This document shows, one piece after another, positions 32,731-41,258 of a stretch of DNA of 44,117 bases. The position numbers were made by a program, and so were the translations under genes. A model generated the notes under the pieces. The model saw nothing but the letters and a program-made list of their open reading frames with translations, had not been told where the DNA came from and searched no databases. The stretch's first letter is position 1; each line of letters opens with the position of its first letter. The stretch spans positions 1 to 44,117 of the forward strand of contig CADANT010000008.1 of assembly GCA_902789345.1 (NCBI GenBank), read 5' to 3'. The DNA comes from an uncultured Ruminococcus sp. Lineage in GTDB: Bacteria > Bacillota > Clostridia > Oscillospirales > Acutalibacteraceae.

Positions 32731-33984
32731 TTAATAATCATAAGGGTTGTTTGCACAGTTAGTGCCTGCAAGGTAGCCTGTTGAAAAGGCTATTTGTAGG
32801 TTAAAGCCGCCTGTGTAGGCGTCTGTGTCAATTACCTCGCCTGCAAAGTAAAGCCCTTTGCAAAGCTTGGATTCCATAGTTTTTGGGTTTATTTCCTTGG
32901 TGCTTACACCGCCCGAGGTTACTATGGCCTCCTCAATAGGGCGAAAGCCCTTTATATTTATTGTAAAATTCTTTATTGCATTTGCCAGTGCACAGCGCTG
33001 CTCTTTTGTAACGGAGTTGCATTTGGTTTCAAAAGGAATACCCGATTTTCTAATAACTGTAGGTATTATTTTTGACGGCAGCAGCTTGTTAAGCGAATTT
33101 TGAATATCCTTGTTAATAAACATTTCAAAGTCACGCAAAATTCTTGCGTCAAGCTGTTTTTCGGTTAGCGCCGGTTTAAGGTCGACAGATAAATAATAAT
33201 TATCCGCCTGCTTGTGCACAAGGTGGGCAGAGGCGCTTAGTATAATAGGGCCGCTTACCCCAAAGTGGGTAAACAGCATTTCGCCAAAATCCTTGTAAAT
33301 TTCCTTGTGGCTGTCCTTTGAAAGCACTGTAAGGGATACATTCCTAAGGGAAAGCCCCTGTAGGTCTTTGCACCAAGGGTCAGAAGATACTATAGGTACA
33401 AGAGAGGGCTTTGGCTCTACAATAGTATGGCCTGCCTGTTTTGCAAGAAGATACCCTGTACCGGTAGAACCTGTAAGAGGGTAAGACTTGCCTCCTGTAG
33501 CTACAACAACGCTGTCACAATAGTATTTTTCCCCCGATGCGGTTTTTACACCGTATACAGCGCCGTCTTTTACCAAAAGGGCTTTGGCTTCGTCGTTAAT
33601 CAGCTTGCAGCCGCTTTGGTCTATAAAACGGTGCAGACCGTCTACAATATCTACCGCCTTGTCAGAAACAGGAAAAACCCTGTTGCCACGCTCTGTTTTC
33701 AGAGGAACACCGTTTCTCTCAAAAAAATCCATTGTGTCCTGTGTGGAAAAGCTGTTAATGGCACTGTATAAAAATCTGCCGTTTGTAGGTACATTTGCTA
33801 TAAACGCCGGGTTGTCGCAGTTGTTTGTAACATTACAGCGGCCTTTGCCTGTTATCATAACCTTTCTGCCTACACGGCTGTTTTTTTCCATTATAATAAC
33901 ATCGCCTCCGCATAATGCGGCATTGCCGGCACACATCATACCTGCGGCGCCTGCACCTATTACTATTACCTTTTTGGGGGTCAT
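32731..33984 (-). CDS. NAD(P)/FAD-dependent oxidoreductase (HI0933/BaiN-like)
   Basis: The 417-residue flavoprotein has an N-terminal dinucleotide-binding motif IGAGAAGMMCAG (8-19), then RVGRKVMITGKGRCNVTN (about 37-54), VVATGGKSYPLTGSTGTGY (about 161-179), and a C-terminal FAGEVIDTDAYTGGFNLQIAFSTG block. These are signatures of the HI0933 family, commonly found beside cmk in Clostridia. Substrates are not established for most members. Its ATG overlaps the rpiR stop (ATGA), giving translational coupling; GGAGG precedes the ATG. The position in a core operon argues for a housekeeping role. Confidence 0.9.
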   Translation of the reverse strand: MTPKKVIVIGAGAAGMMCAGNAALCGGDVIIMEKNSRVGRKVMITGKGRCNVTNNCDNPAFIANVPTNGRFLYSAINSFSTQDTMDFFERNGVPLKTERGNRVFPVSDKAVDIVDGLHRFIDQSGCKLINDEAKALLVKDGAVYGVKTASGEKYYCDSVVVATGGKSYPLTGSTGTGYLLAKQAGHTIVEPKPSLVPIVSSDPWCKDLQGLSLRNVSLTVLSKDSHKEIYKDFGEMLFTHFGVSGPIILSASAHLVHKQADNYYLSVDLKPALTEKQLDARILRDFEMFINKDIQNSLNKLLPSKIIPTVIRKSGIPFETKCNSVTKEQRCALANAIKNFTINIKGFRPIEEAIVTSGGVSTKEINPKTMESKLCKGLYFAGEVIDTDAYTGGFNLQIAFSTGYLAGTNCANNPYDY

Positions 33985-34892
33985 TTACTTTCCTCCGTAT
34001 TATCCTGTGACGCTATGTCTACTTCAAGCTCGTTAGGGTCTCTGTTGTAAACGCCGTAGTTGTACCAAGCTTTTTCAAGGTCCTTAAAGGTAGCTACAAC
34101 ATCGTCCTTTTTCTCTATTACAGTTGCTACTACAAGGGCGTTAATAAGGCTTAAAGGTGCAACCAATGAGTCTACTATGGTTGCCATATCGCTTCTTGCC
34201 AGCAAAACATATGTGGCTGTTTGTGCAATAGGGGAGTTCATACTGTCTGTTAAGCCTATTACAGTAGCACCCTTGTCCATAGCGAATTTCATAGCTGTTG
34301 AGGTGTGGTGAGAGTAGCGTGGAAAGCTTATGCCTATCATAACATCGCCCTCGCCGATTCTGTTAAACTCCTCGTAAATTCTGGCCTTGTCGGCAGTGGA
34401 AACCACCTTTACATTTCCAAAAATCAGGTTTAGATAGTAGCCCAAAAAGCTGCCTAAGGCTGATGAGCTGCGAAGCGCATATATATATATTGTTTTTGCC
34501 TCTGAAATGGCTTTAACTGATTTTTTAAAATCCTCGTGAGAGGTTTCTTCTATAGTTTGCTTAATGTTGTCTATATCACTGTTAAGCACATGCTCTATAA
34601 CGCTGCCGTTGCCTATTCTGCTTTGGCTAACCTCAATACGCTGAAACGATGTAAGCTTATCTCTTATCATTTCCTGCATAGCCTGCTGCATTTTAGGGTA
34701 GCCGCTGTAGCCCAGCTCGGTTGCAAAGCGTACCACCGTAGATTCGCTTACGCCTACAGTTTCGCCCAGCTTTGCAGCTGTCATAAAAGCTGCCTTGCCG
34801 TACTCTGTTTGAATATAATTTGCAATTAATTTTTGTCCTTTTGAAAGTTTTGGCATTAAAGACTCTATTCTTGTTAATAACGAGTCAACCAT
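33981..34892 (-). CDS. MurR/RpiR-family transcriptional regulator
   Basis: The 303-residue protein has an N-terminal helix-turn-helix domain of the RpiR type (KLSKGQKLIANYI, then AAKLGETVGVSESTVVRFATELGYSG) and a C-terminal SIS sugar-phosphate isomerase domain (about 120-270, with IYIYALRSSSALGS and IGISFPRYSHHTSTAMKFA). RpiR regulators sense phosphosugars. It is the first gene of the operon and overlaps the FAD oxidoreductase by 4 bp, so it could control its own operon. A palindrome TAGTATACTA (34913-34922) lies between its promoter and ATG. The effector is unknown. Confidence 0.93.
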   Translation of the reverse strand: MVDSLLTRIESLMPKLSKGQKLIANYIQTEYGKAAFMTAAKLGETVGVSESTVVRFATELGYSGYPKMQQAMQEMIRDKLTSFQRIEVSQSRIGNGSVIEHVLNSDIDNIKQTIEETSHEDFKKSVKAISEAKTIYIYALRSSSALGSFLGYYLNLIFGNVKVVSTADKARIYEEFNRIGEGDVMIGISFPRYSHHTSTAMKFAMDKGATVIGLTDSMNSPIAQTATYVLLARSDMATIVDSLVAPLSLINALVVATVIEKKDDVVATFKDLEKAWYNYGVYNRDPNELEVDIASQDNTEESK

Positions 34893-34946
34893 CTGAACAC
34901 CTCCGAATGCATTAGTATACTACCTGCATAGCACATATACATATTA

Positions 34947-34975
34947 AGTTTAATACCTACAGTCATAAAAATCAA
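34947..34975 (-). promoter_or_regulatory. Promoter of the rpiR-FAD-cmk-plsC-ispH/rpsA operon
   Basis: On the minus strand, TTGATT (34975-34970) and TAAACT (34952-34947) have a 17-bp spacer. The perfect 10-bp palindrome TAGTATACTA (34913-34922) lies downstream, between the promoter and the rpiR ribosome site, and is a possible operator. Confidence 0.6.
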
Positions 34976-35151
34976 GCAAGAATAAATTTTTTACTTGCAA
35001 AATCTCTATTTTTTTAGTTTTACCCATAAGTGTGGGTGTATTAGATAATATATGCCGTAATTACCATATTATAAGCCAAATGTTTATTGCAAGAATTGCT
35101 CCGTTATGCTATTATTTACATATATTCTCAATGGGGAAAGGAAGAGTAAAA

Positions 35152-35781
35152 ATGATTGCTGTAATTGACTATGGTGCAGGAAATTTGCAAAGTGTGGTTA
35201 AGGCGCTGAATTATATTGACTGTAAATGTGAAATTACCAATAATATAGAAACTATACTGAATGCCGACGGTGCAATATTGCCCGGAGTAGGCTCTTTTGA
35301 GGACGCAATGAATTGTATGCGTTCCTGTAATGCGGATAAGGCTGTAAAGGATTTTGTTGCAACGGGAAAGCCTTTTTTAGGAATTTGTTTGGGCTTGCAG
35401 CTGTTGTTCCCGGCCAGTGAAGAAAGCCCTAATGCCGAGGGGTTGTCGTTACTTGAGGGTGATGTTACAAGAATACCTAATGACGGCGGTAAGCTGAAAA
35501 TACCGCATATGGGCTGGAATTCCCTTAATATTAAAAAAGGGGACGGCCTTTTTAAGGAAATAGAGGGCAGTCCATATGTATATTTTGTACACTCATATTT
35601 TTTAAAGGCTAAAAACCCGGAGATTGTGTCGTCACAAACAGAGTACGGAACAACCATTGACGCTTCTGTAAGCTGTAAAAACATTATGGCAACCCAGTTT
35701 CATCCGGAAAAAAGCGGCAAGGTTGGCTTGCAGATGTTGAAAAACTTTGCCGATATGGCAAATGGAAAGGTTGTGCTGTAA
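35152..35781 (+). CDS. hisH: Imidazole glycerol phosphate synthase, glutamine amidotransferase subunit
   Basis: The 209-residue class I amidotransferase supplies ammonia to HisF in histidine synthesis. The start motif is [12 protein letters not shown]. The catalytic triad is Cys79 in LGICLGLQ, His184 and Glu186 in [16 protein letters not shown] and YFVHSYF are typical of HisH. ATG 35152 is supported by AAAGGAAGAG and by the family N-terminus; frames further upstream add unrelated residues. HisF starts 1 bp after its stop, so they are coupled. No other his genes are in the window. Confidence 0.95.
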   Translation: MIAVIDYGAGNLQSVVKALNYIDCKCEITNNIETILNADGAILPGVGSFEDAMNCMRSCNADKAVKDFVATGKPFLGICLGLQLLFPASEESPNAEGLSLLEGDVTRIPNDGGKLKIPHMGWNSLNIKKGDGLFKEIEGSPYVYFVHSYFLKAKNPEIVSSQTEYGTTIDASVSCKNIMATQFHPEKSGKVGLQMLKNFADMANGKVVL

Positions 35782-35782
35782 A

Positions 35783-36538
35783 ATGTATGCTAAAAGAATT
35801 ATACCGTGCTTAGATGTAAAAAACGGCAGAGTTGTTAAGGGTACAAGCTTTGTTAATTTAAGAGATGCAGGCGACCCTGTAGAGTGTGCCGTGGAATACG
35901 ACAAGCAGGGAGCAGACGAGCTGGTTTTGCTTGATATTACCGCATCGTCAGACGCAAGAAATATTATGACAGATATTGTAAGCCAGGTTGCAAACAGTAT
36001 TTTTATTCCGTTTACCGTTGGCGGCGGAATAAGAACTGTTGACGATTTTACACAGCTTCTGCGTGCAGGTGCAGACAAGGTAAGTGTAAACTCTGCCGCA
36101 ATAAAAAGACCTGATATTATTAACGAGGCGGCTTATAAGTTTGGAAGTCAGTGCGTAGTTGCCGCTATTGACGCAAAGCGCAAGGACGGCAGCTGGGAGG
36201 TTTACATAAACGGCGGCAGAGTGCCTATGGGCATTGACGCTGTTGAGTGGGCAAGAGAGGCAGAAAAAAGGGGGGCAGGAGAAATTTTGCTTACCAGTAT
36301 GGACTGTGACGGTCAAAAGCAAGGCTACGACTTGGAGCTGACAAAGGCGGTTTCTGAAAGCGTGGGAATACCTGTAATAGCCTCAGGCGGTGCAGGGGCA
36401 TTGGAGCATTTTAAAGACGCCTTTACCCTAGGTAAAGCTGATGCAGTGCTTGCCGCATCACTTTTCCATTTTGGCGAAATTCCCATACCTGTTTTAAAGG
36501 AGTATCTGCACAAGGAAAATATTCCTGTAAGACTGTAA
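35783..36538 (+). CDS. hisF: Imidazole glycerol phosphate synthase, cyclase subunit
   Basis: The 251-residue TIM-barrel subunit converts PRFAR and ammonia to imidazole glycerol phosphate and AICAR. It carries the two catalytic aspartates at the canonical numbers, Asp11 ([14 protein letters not shown]) and Asp130 (VAAIDAKR), and the phosphate-binding loops TVGGGIRT and [11 protein letters not shown]. Length is standard. It begins 1 bp after hisH at ATG 35783. A bidirectional terminator lies about 165 bp downstream. No neighbouring his gene is present in the window. Confidence 0.97.
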   Translation: MYAKRIIPCLDVKNGRVVKGTSFVNLRDAGDPVECAVEYDKQGADELVLLDITASSDARNIMTDIVSQVANSIFIPFTVGGGIRTVDDFTQLLRAGADKVSVNSAAIKRPDIINEAAYKFGSQCVVAAIDAKRKDGSWEVYINGGRVPMGIDAVEWAREAEKRGAGEILLTSMDCDGQKQGYDLELTKAVSESVGIPVIASGGAGALEHFKDAFTLGKADAVLAASLFHFGEIPIPVLKEYLHKENIPVRL

Positions 36539-36701
36539 TAATTAATACCAAGCAGATTGTAAACCTGTGTGCTGTTAATGCAGGCTGAAAAGTCGCAGTT
36601 AAGCTGTGGCACAATTTTAAAATCTGTAAATAAAATGTAGTTACTGCAGGGGTACGGCTTTTGCTACAGCTGTACTCTTGTTTATTGTTTGCATTAATTT
36701 A

Positions 36702-36741
36702 AAAAGCGGAGCTGTTATAAAAATCAGCTCCGCTTTTGTTG
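36702..36741. terminator. Bidirectional terminator between hisF and the FUSC-like gene
   Basis: A 13-bp perfect stem (AAAAGCGGAGCTG at 36702-36714 with CAGCTCCGCTTTT at 36725-36737) has T runs on both sides. Confidence 0.85.
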
Positions 36742-36753
36742 GTTAATATTAAG

Positions 36754-38529
36754 TTAAAAAATATTTGTTACACGCTTTTTCATAGCCAGCAGCCAGTCTT
36801 TTGGAAGTTTGCCAAGCTTTAGTATTGTTAGGGCATATGCAATTTCGGTAAGCAGGTCGCAGTTAAATGAAAGCATACTGGAATATCTGAATTTGTTGCT
36901 TTCGATTTTATTTGGCGAGCTGTTGCTTATATGCTCTACCATCAGGTGCTGTATCAGCATAAATTCGCACAGATAATTTTCTGTTGCCTTATCAAGGCGA
37001 ACCTCTTCAAGCAGCCTTATGGCTGTCCAGTCATACTGTATAAGGTCGCTTATATGCAGTTTGTATATTCTGTTTTTAGGTGTGTTGAAAATCCACCTTA
37101 CTAAAACCCAACTTAGAATACAGCCAATGCCTACAAATGCAAACTTCATAAGTACATCGGGGCTTATAACAAGCGTAGGGTACAAAACGCATGAAAGCAC
37201 CTGTGTGGCAAATGCGGCCTGACCAAATTCTCGCTTAGCTGTTGCAAGACCAAGCATAGAGAATATTATGGCGGCAGGTGTGCGCCAAGCAAACGGCATC
37301 CAACCTAAAACCAACATATACACAACAGCAACAAATATAATAAATACTGCCCCCGGTATGGTGTGCTTTAGCTTTACCTTTGGGTAGGTTGACAGCACAG
37401 CCAGTGCGGTTATAGGTATAATCATAGCGTCGCTTACAGGCAATACCTGTGCCACTACACAGCATATTGTAACTATTGTTGAAAGCTGCAGTGCGTTGCG
37501 CATATTATAAGAGGCAAGCCCCCATCTTTTTTTCAGTATAGAAATTTTAAATTCGGCCGCTTGCTTAATGCTTGTTTTTATCTTTGGCTTGTTTTTATAT
37601 TTTAAGTATTCGGCAAGAGTCAGCAGGTATTTTTTCCACAGTGAAGAAAGCTGTGGGTTGCTCAGGGAGTAATCATCGGCAAAGGAGCTTAGGCTAAGTG
37701 CCAAACGCTTTATGTTTTTAATGTTTGAAAACATATGGTAAAGCTCGCTGAAATATTCTTTATCCTTGTCTGTAGGCTGTGTCAGCTTTGAGGCTGTGTC
37801 ATAGATAAGGTCGCTTAGCTGTTCCATAGTCATTAGCGCCAAAAAATCATTTTTGGCTGTTTCATCCAAAATATTGCCTTGCTTGCGCATTTTTGTGTAT
37901 CCGCTGTTGCAGAATTCTGTGGTAAGGGTGAAAAGGTCAACCTTGTCGTTCTTGGGATTATCCGTTAAAATACTAAGCTTGTTTGCAATAGCACCGCAGC
38001 CCCGAAGTACATAAGGGTTTTCGTAGTGCTTAGAAAAAAAGTTGTTCATTATAAGTAAAAAGATGCCGCTTAATACAATACAGAACACACAGCACAAAAG
38101 CCTTGGCAGCAGGGCAGATATTTCTACACTGCCGGGATACTGCATTAATAAAAGCTGAAGGGCTATCGTGAAATATTCCCCCAACCGCAAATTACTGCTG
38201 TGAACAAACGAGATAAAGAACAGCGCCGCAAAATTTATAACTATAGCAATTATAAAGTTAAGGCTGGCAATAGTTCCCAGTGTAACTAACAGCAGTAAAT
38301 ACACAGCGTTTCTTATGTAGTTTGTTGCACTGAATGTAGTTTTGTAAAGGTCCTTTACAGTAAACAGGGAAGCAATGCCCACCACTATAAGGGAGCTTTC
38401 ACTGCCGAAAATAGCATTTATGGAAAAGCACATAACTATTCCCAAAAGGGCTATAGGCAGGTATTCCAGAAAGTTGCTTGCAATTTTTTTAAGCCAAATG
38501 GCTCCCTTGCTTTTAACTTTTTCAATCAT
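36754..38529 (-). CDS. FUSC-like/aromatic acid exporter-type membrane protein
   Basis: The 591-residue membrane protein has two blocks of helices (about 20-175 and 355-485), each followed by a cytoplasmic region. This is the duplicated layout of the FUSC/YccS/aromatic-acid-exporter superfamily. The second block is preceded by KRWGLASYNMRNALQLSTIV, which fits the FUSC-type entry helix. The substrate is not known. ATG 38529 is chosen because AGAGG precedes it by 10 nt; longer upstream frames begin in the leader and lack ribosome sites. It has its own promoter (38703-38731) and a leader of about 165 nt. Confidence 0.8.
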   Translation of the reverse strand: MIEKVKSKGAIWLKKIASNFLEYLPIALLGIVMCFSINAIFGSESSLIVVGIASLFTVKDLYKTTFSATNYIRNAVYLLLLVTLGTIASLNFIIAIVINFAALFFISFVHSSNLRLGEYFTIALQLLLMQYPGSVEISALLPRLLCCVFCIVLSGIFLLIMNNFFSKHYENPYVLRGCGAIANKLSILTDNPKNDKVDLFTLTTEFCNSGYTKMRKQGNILDETAKNDFLALMTMEQLSDLIYDTASKLTQPTDKDKEYFSELYHMFSNIKNIKRLALSLSSFADDYSLSNPQLSSLWKKYLLTLAEYLKYKNKPKIKTSIKQAAEFKISILKKRWGLASYNMRNALQLSTIVTICCVVAQVLPVSDAMIIPITALAVLSTYPKVKLKHTIPGAVFIIFVAVVYMLVLGWMPFAWRTPAAIIFSMLGLATAKREFGQAAFATQVLSCVLYPTLVISPDVLMKFAFVGIGCILSWVLVRWIFNTPKNRIYKLHISDLIQYDWTAIRLLEEVRLDKATENYLCEFMLIQHLMVEHISNSSPNKIESNKFRYSSMLSFNCDLLTEIAYALTILKLGKLPKDWLLAMKKRVTNIF

Positions 38530-38623
38530 AAAAAATATACCTCTATTTATCATATTCATCAAACACTGTGTTAAAAGCGGTGTTTGACTTTGAATTTTAT
38601 TTTTGATTTTGTTGTTATGTATG

Positions 38624-38641
38624 GCGCTGTATATACAGCGC
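38624..38641. promoter_or_regulatory. Perfect 18-bp palindrome in the FUSC-like leader
   Basis: GCGCTGTATATACAGCGC is its own reverse complement. It lies about 60 bp downstream of the promoter -10 box and about 95 bp before the ATG. It may be an operator or a hairpin (7-bp stem, 4-nt loop). Confidence 0.5.
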
Positions 38642-38702
38642 TTTGCCGAGCGGAGGGGCGCAAATGGCATACCACACCACTCTATACTATACAATTATCA
38701 AT

Positions 38703-38731
38703 ATTATATACCCGAGGAATATTTCCGTCAA
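38703..38731 (-). promoter_or_regulatory. sigma-A type promoter of the FUSC-like gene
   Basis: On the minus strand, TTGACG (38731-38726) and a consensus TATAAT (38708-38703) have a 17-bp spacer. Confidence 0.8.
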
Positions 38732-38861
38732 GATTTTTAACAGCAGTTTTTTGAGCTGCGTAAATTGACGGCTGAATAGTTGTAAAAATCAAAAGGGAAA
38801 ATTATTTTTTATATGGAGTGCTTTTTCAAATTCAGCTTATTAGCCTATTTCAAAGCTTGGT

Positions 38862-40109
38862 TTAACCAATTTTCAGTGCTACAGGGTGTATGGTGTGGTC
38901 GGCTTTGGGGTTAAAGCCGGAAAGCGTGGTGTCCTTTAACATAACGGCAGGATTAATAATGAAATTGCCAAAGCGGTTTTTAAGTGCGTCTGTGGTTTTG
39001 TCAAGACTTTCTTGACGAAGCCGCTTTTTGTTATCTTCAAAAAGGCTTAGCTGTGTGCCGCTGTCTTTACAGGTAAGCTCGTTTACGCTTAGACCTAAGC
39101 TGCGTATAGGATTTTTCCAGTTGTAGTTTTCTTTAAAAAGAGCCAAGGCGGTGTTTAATATTTCTGAGGTAATGTCGGTGTATGAAAGAAGCTTTTTCTG
39201 CCGTGTAAAGGAGTAAAGCTTACTGTCACGCACTGTAATGCTTACAAGCATACAGCTTAAACCCTGCTCTCTCATTCTGCGTGCCACGCTGTCCGCCAGT
39301 ACGCCCATAATTATTTTTACATCTGTAATGTCTTTTAAATCTCTGGGAGAGGTAGTGGAGTTGCCTATAGACTTTACAGGCGAGGTTTCACCGTATAAGG
39401 CAACCGTAGAGGTGTCGTTTCCGTTTGCAAAGCTGTGGAGCATTTGTCCCCATTTGCCAAGGTTTTTCTTTAGAATATCCGCAGGGGTGTTGGCAATTTG
39501 CCCTATTGTGAATATTCCCAGGCTGTTCAGCTTTTTCTTTGTGGCACTGCCTACATAAAGTAAATCCTCGGCAGGCAGACTCCACACCAGGTGCTTGTAG
39601 TTGCTTTTATTTATTAAGGTAACTGCGTCGGGCTTTTTGTAGTCACTGCCCAGCTTTGCGAAAATTTTGTTGTAGCTTACGCCTATACTTACGGTAATAT
39701 CCAATTCCTTTTTGATACGGTTTCGTATTTGTTGGGCTATTTCGTAGCCGTTGCCAAACAGCTTTGTACTTCCTGTAACATCAAGCCACGCCTCGTCAAG
39801 CCCAAATGATTCTACCATATCTGTATATTTATAGTAAATTTCCTTTACTCTTTTGGAATACTCAACATACTTACTAAAGTTTGGCGGCAGAGTTATAAGC
39901 TGTGGACACTTTTTCTTTGCCTGCCAAATGGTTTCGCCTGTTTTTACACCAAATTTTTTTGCTTCTTCACTTTTGGTAAGTATTATGCCGTGCCTTTTTT
40001 CAGGGTTACCGCTTACAGCTACAGGCTTGCCCTTTAATGCCGGATTAAGGGCACATTCTACCGAGGCATAAAAGCAGTTGCAGTCGCTGTGTAGAATTAT
40101 TCTGCTCAT
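38862..40109 (-). CDS. dinB: DNA polymerase IV (translesion, Y family)
   Basis: The 415-residue Y-family polymerase copies damaged templates. The catalytic acids are Asp9 in HSDCNCFYASVE and Asp105-Glu106 in SFGLDEAWLDVTG. A helix-hairpin-helix region follows (VGSATKKKLNSLGI), and the little-finger domain lies after about residue 235. A beta-clamp binding motif QLSLF (353-357) is retained near the C-terminus. ATG 40109 is chosen, not 40151, because GGAGATGA precedes it and MSRIILHSD is the family N-terminus. A LexA box overlaps its promoter, so it is SOS-controlled. A phage-type gene module is divergent from it. Confidence 0.95.
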   Translation of the reverse strand: MSRIILHSDCNCFYASVECALNPALKGKPVAVSGNPEKRHGIILTKSEEAKKFGVKTGETIWQAKKKCPQLITLPPNFSKYVEYSKRVKEIYYKYTDMVESFGLDEAWLDVTGSTKLFGNGYEIAQQIRNRIKKELDITVSIGVSYNKIFAKLGSDYKKPDAVTLINKSNYKHLVWSLPAEDLLYVGSATKKKLNSLGIFTIGQIANTPADILKKNLGKWGQMLHSFANGNDTSTVALYGETSPVKSIGNSTTSPRDLKDITDVKIIMGVLADSVARRMREQGLSCMLVSITVRDSKLYSFTRQKKLLSYTDITSEILNTALALFKENYNWKNPIRSLGLSVNELTCKDSGTQLSLFEDNKKRLRQESLDKTTDALKNRFGNFIINPAVMLKDTTLSGFNPKADHTIHPVALKIG

Positions 40110-40164
40110 AAGGTCATCTCCAAACAAATGTTTAAAGATATTATAAAACATTTGTTTAAGAAAA

Positions 40165-40192
40165 TCAATATAAAAACGAACTTTTGTTCCAA
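40165..40192 (-). promoter_or_regulatory. dinB promoter with overlapping LexA (SOS) box
   Basis: On the minus strand, TTGGAA (40192-40187) and TATTGA (40170-40165) have a 16-bp spacer. CGAACTTTTGTTCC (40177-40190) lies over the -35 and spacer and matches the Gram-positive LexA box CGAACNNNNGTTCG at all but the last base. Confidence 0.8.
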
Positions 40193-40277
40193 GAAAATTT
40201 GTTATATTGAAAATACCTGTAACAAAGAAAATGGCCCGACATATTATAAGATAAAAAATTTTTTTAAGAAGATGTAC

Positions 40278-40303
40278 AAACTTGCATATTTTACAGCAAG
40301 TTT
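40278..40303. promoter_or_regulatory. Inverted repeat in the leader of the phage-type module
   Basis: AAACTTGC (40278-40285) and GCAAGTTT (40296-40303) form 8-bp arms around a 10-nt loop, followed at a short distance by TTTTT (40310-40314). This may be an attenuator or an operator. Confidence 0.4.
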
Positions 40304-40318
40304 TAACCTCTTTTTACT

Positions 40319-40346
40319 ATTAATTGCAGAGCGTTCTGCAATTAAT
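40319..40346. promoter_or_regulatory. 12-bp perfect inverted repeat just before the module's first gene
   Basis: ATTAATTGCAGA (40319-40330) and TCTGCAATTAAT (40335-40346) surround GCGT. The repeat ends a few bases before the AAAGGAG ribosome site, so it could block transcription start (a TACTAT lies at 40315-40320) or translation. Confidence 0.5.
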
Positions 40347-40361
40347 ACAAAGGAGAAAAAT

Positions 40362-41258
40362 ATGCAGGGAATCAGAAAGAACTATCTTACGGTATATGGT
40401 GACGGTACCATAGTACCCGACAGCGACACAATAGGATATATAGGCGAGCATTTGGCTACGGAGCTGGTGTTTACCTTGCCGGACAATCTGCTGGAGGGCA
40501 GCTATGTTTATTCTTTAAATTTTGAAGACGAAAACGGTAATACATCGGTAGGAACAATGCTGAAATCTACTCTTACATTTGTTGTACCTCAGTCTCTTAC
40601 AGAAACAAACAGTCTTAAGCTTCAGCTGTTAATCACAGACGATGGCAAGGTTATTTTTAACAGCAGTGTTATTACGCTTAAGCTTCACAGCAGTGTAGAG
40701 CTTACACCGCAGGCCGAAAGCAGATACGAGGGCTTACTGGAGGATACTCTAAGCAAGTTTAACAGCCTTATAGAGCAGCTTGGCGGGGAGGATTTATCAA
40801 AAATTAAGGGAGTAATAAAAATTGAAAAAACCTCCTCAATAGGTCTTACTGATGTTTACACAGTAACCTATACCGATAATACTACAAGCCGTTTTATTAT
40901 AACAAATGGTAGGGACGGCAGTGACTATGTGCTTACAGATAAAGACAAGCAAGACATTGCAAAGCTTATTGGCACGCAAACCGTAAAAACAGCCCTTGAT
41001 GCAGAGCTAAAGGCAAATACGGAATATTATATCGGCACACAAACCGGTGTTAAGCTGGTATATCCGCAAAGCGGAAATGCAGGGGACAGTATTTATGTTA
41101 ATTTTACAGGGGCATCATCGGGAACAAGCCTTACTGCAGAAAATTGCGTGGGTTTGACTGACTTTCAACCGCAGTCGGGATATGTATGCGAAATACACGC
41201 ACAGTACGACGGCTCACGCTGGGTTTGTCTGACTGCTCAAACAGAGGCAACTGTATGA
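40362..41258 (+). CDS. Phage baseplate upper protein-like (BppU-like) tail protein
   Basis: The 298-residue protein resembles phage BppU-type baseplate proteins: an N-terminal immunoglobulin-like domain (about 1-115, with YLTVYGDGTI and LVFTLPDNLL) that plugs into a baseplate, a helical linker (about 118-140), and a C-terminal beta-rich domain. The latter contains NTEYYIGTQTG and a CEIHAQYDGSRWVCL ending typical of tail-tip proteins. ATG 40362 follows AAAGGAG; the frame remains open upstream, but those residues lie over the dinB promoter and are not part of the protein. The next gene overlaps it by 4 bp. No other tail genes are present. The BppU call is by sequence style and rests on moderate evidence. 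Confidence 0.7.
   Translation: MQGIRKNYLTVYGDGTIVPDSDTIGYIGEHLATELVFTLPDNLLEGSYVYSLNFEDENGNTSVGTMLKSTLTFVVPQSLTETNSLKLQLLITDDGKVIFNSSVITLKLHSSVELTPQAESRYEGLLEDTLSKFNSLIEQLGGEDLSKIKGVIKIEKTSSIGLTDVYTVTYTDNTTSRFIITNGRDGSDYVLTDKDKQDIAKLIGTQTVKTALDAELKANTEYYIGTQTGVKLVYPQSGNAGDSIYVNFTGASSGTSLTAENCVGLTDFQPQSGYVCEIHAQYDGSRWVCLTAQTEATV

Larger units (their letters stand above)
38530..38861. other. 332-bp region between dinB and the FUSC-like gene
   Basis: No coding sequence is supported. It holds the FUSC promoter (38703-38731), a leader of about 165 nt containing a perfect 18-bp palindrome (38624-38641), and the dinB 3' flank. No strong dinB terminator was found. Confidence 0.65.

Noticed and set aside
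35032-35151. Longer start for HisH
   Set aside because: The extra residues do not resemble HisH, and AAAGGAAGAG precedes ATG 35152 where the family begins.
38530-38694. 55-residue N-terminal extension of the FUSC-like protein
   Set aside because: It would be translated from the leader without a ribosome site; AGAGG sits correctly for ATG 38529.
40128-40361. N-terminal extension of the BppU-like gene
   Set aside because: The extension covers the dinB promoter, LexA box and inverted repeats, while AAAGGAG precedes ATG 40362.
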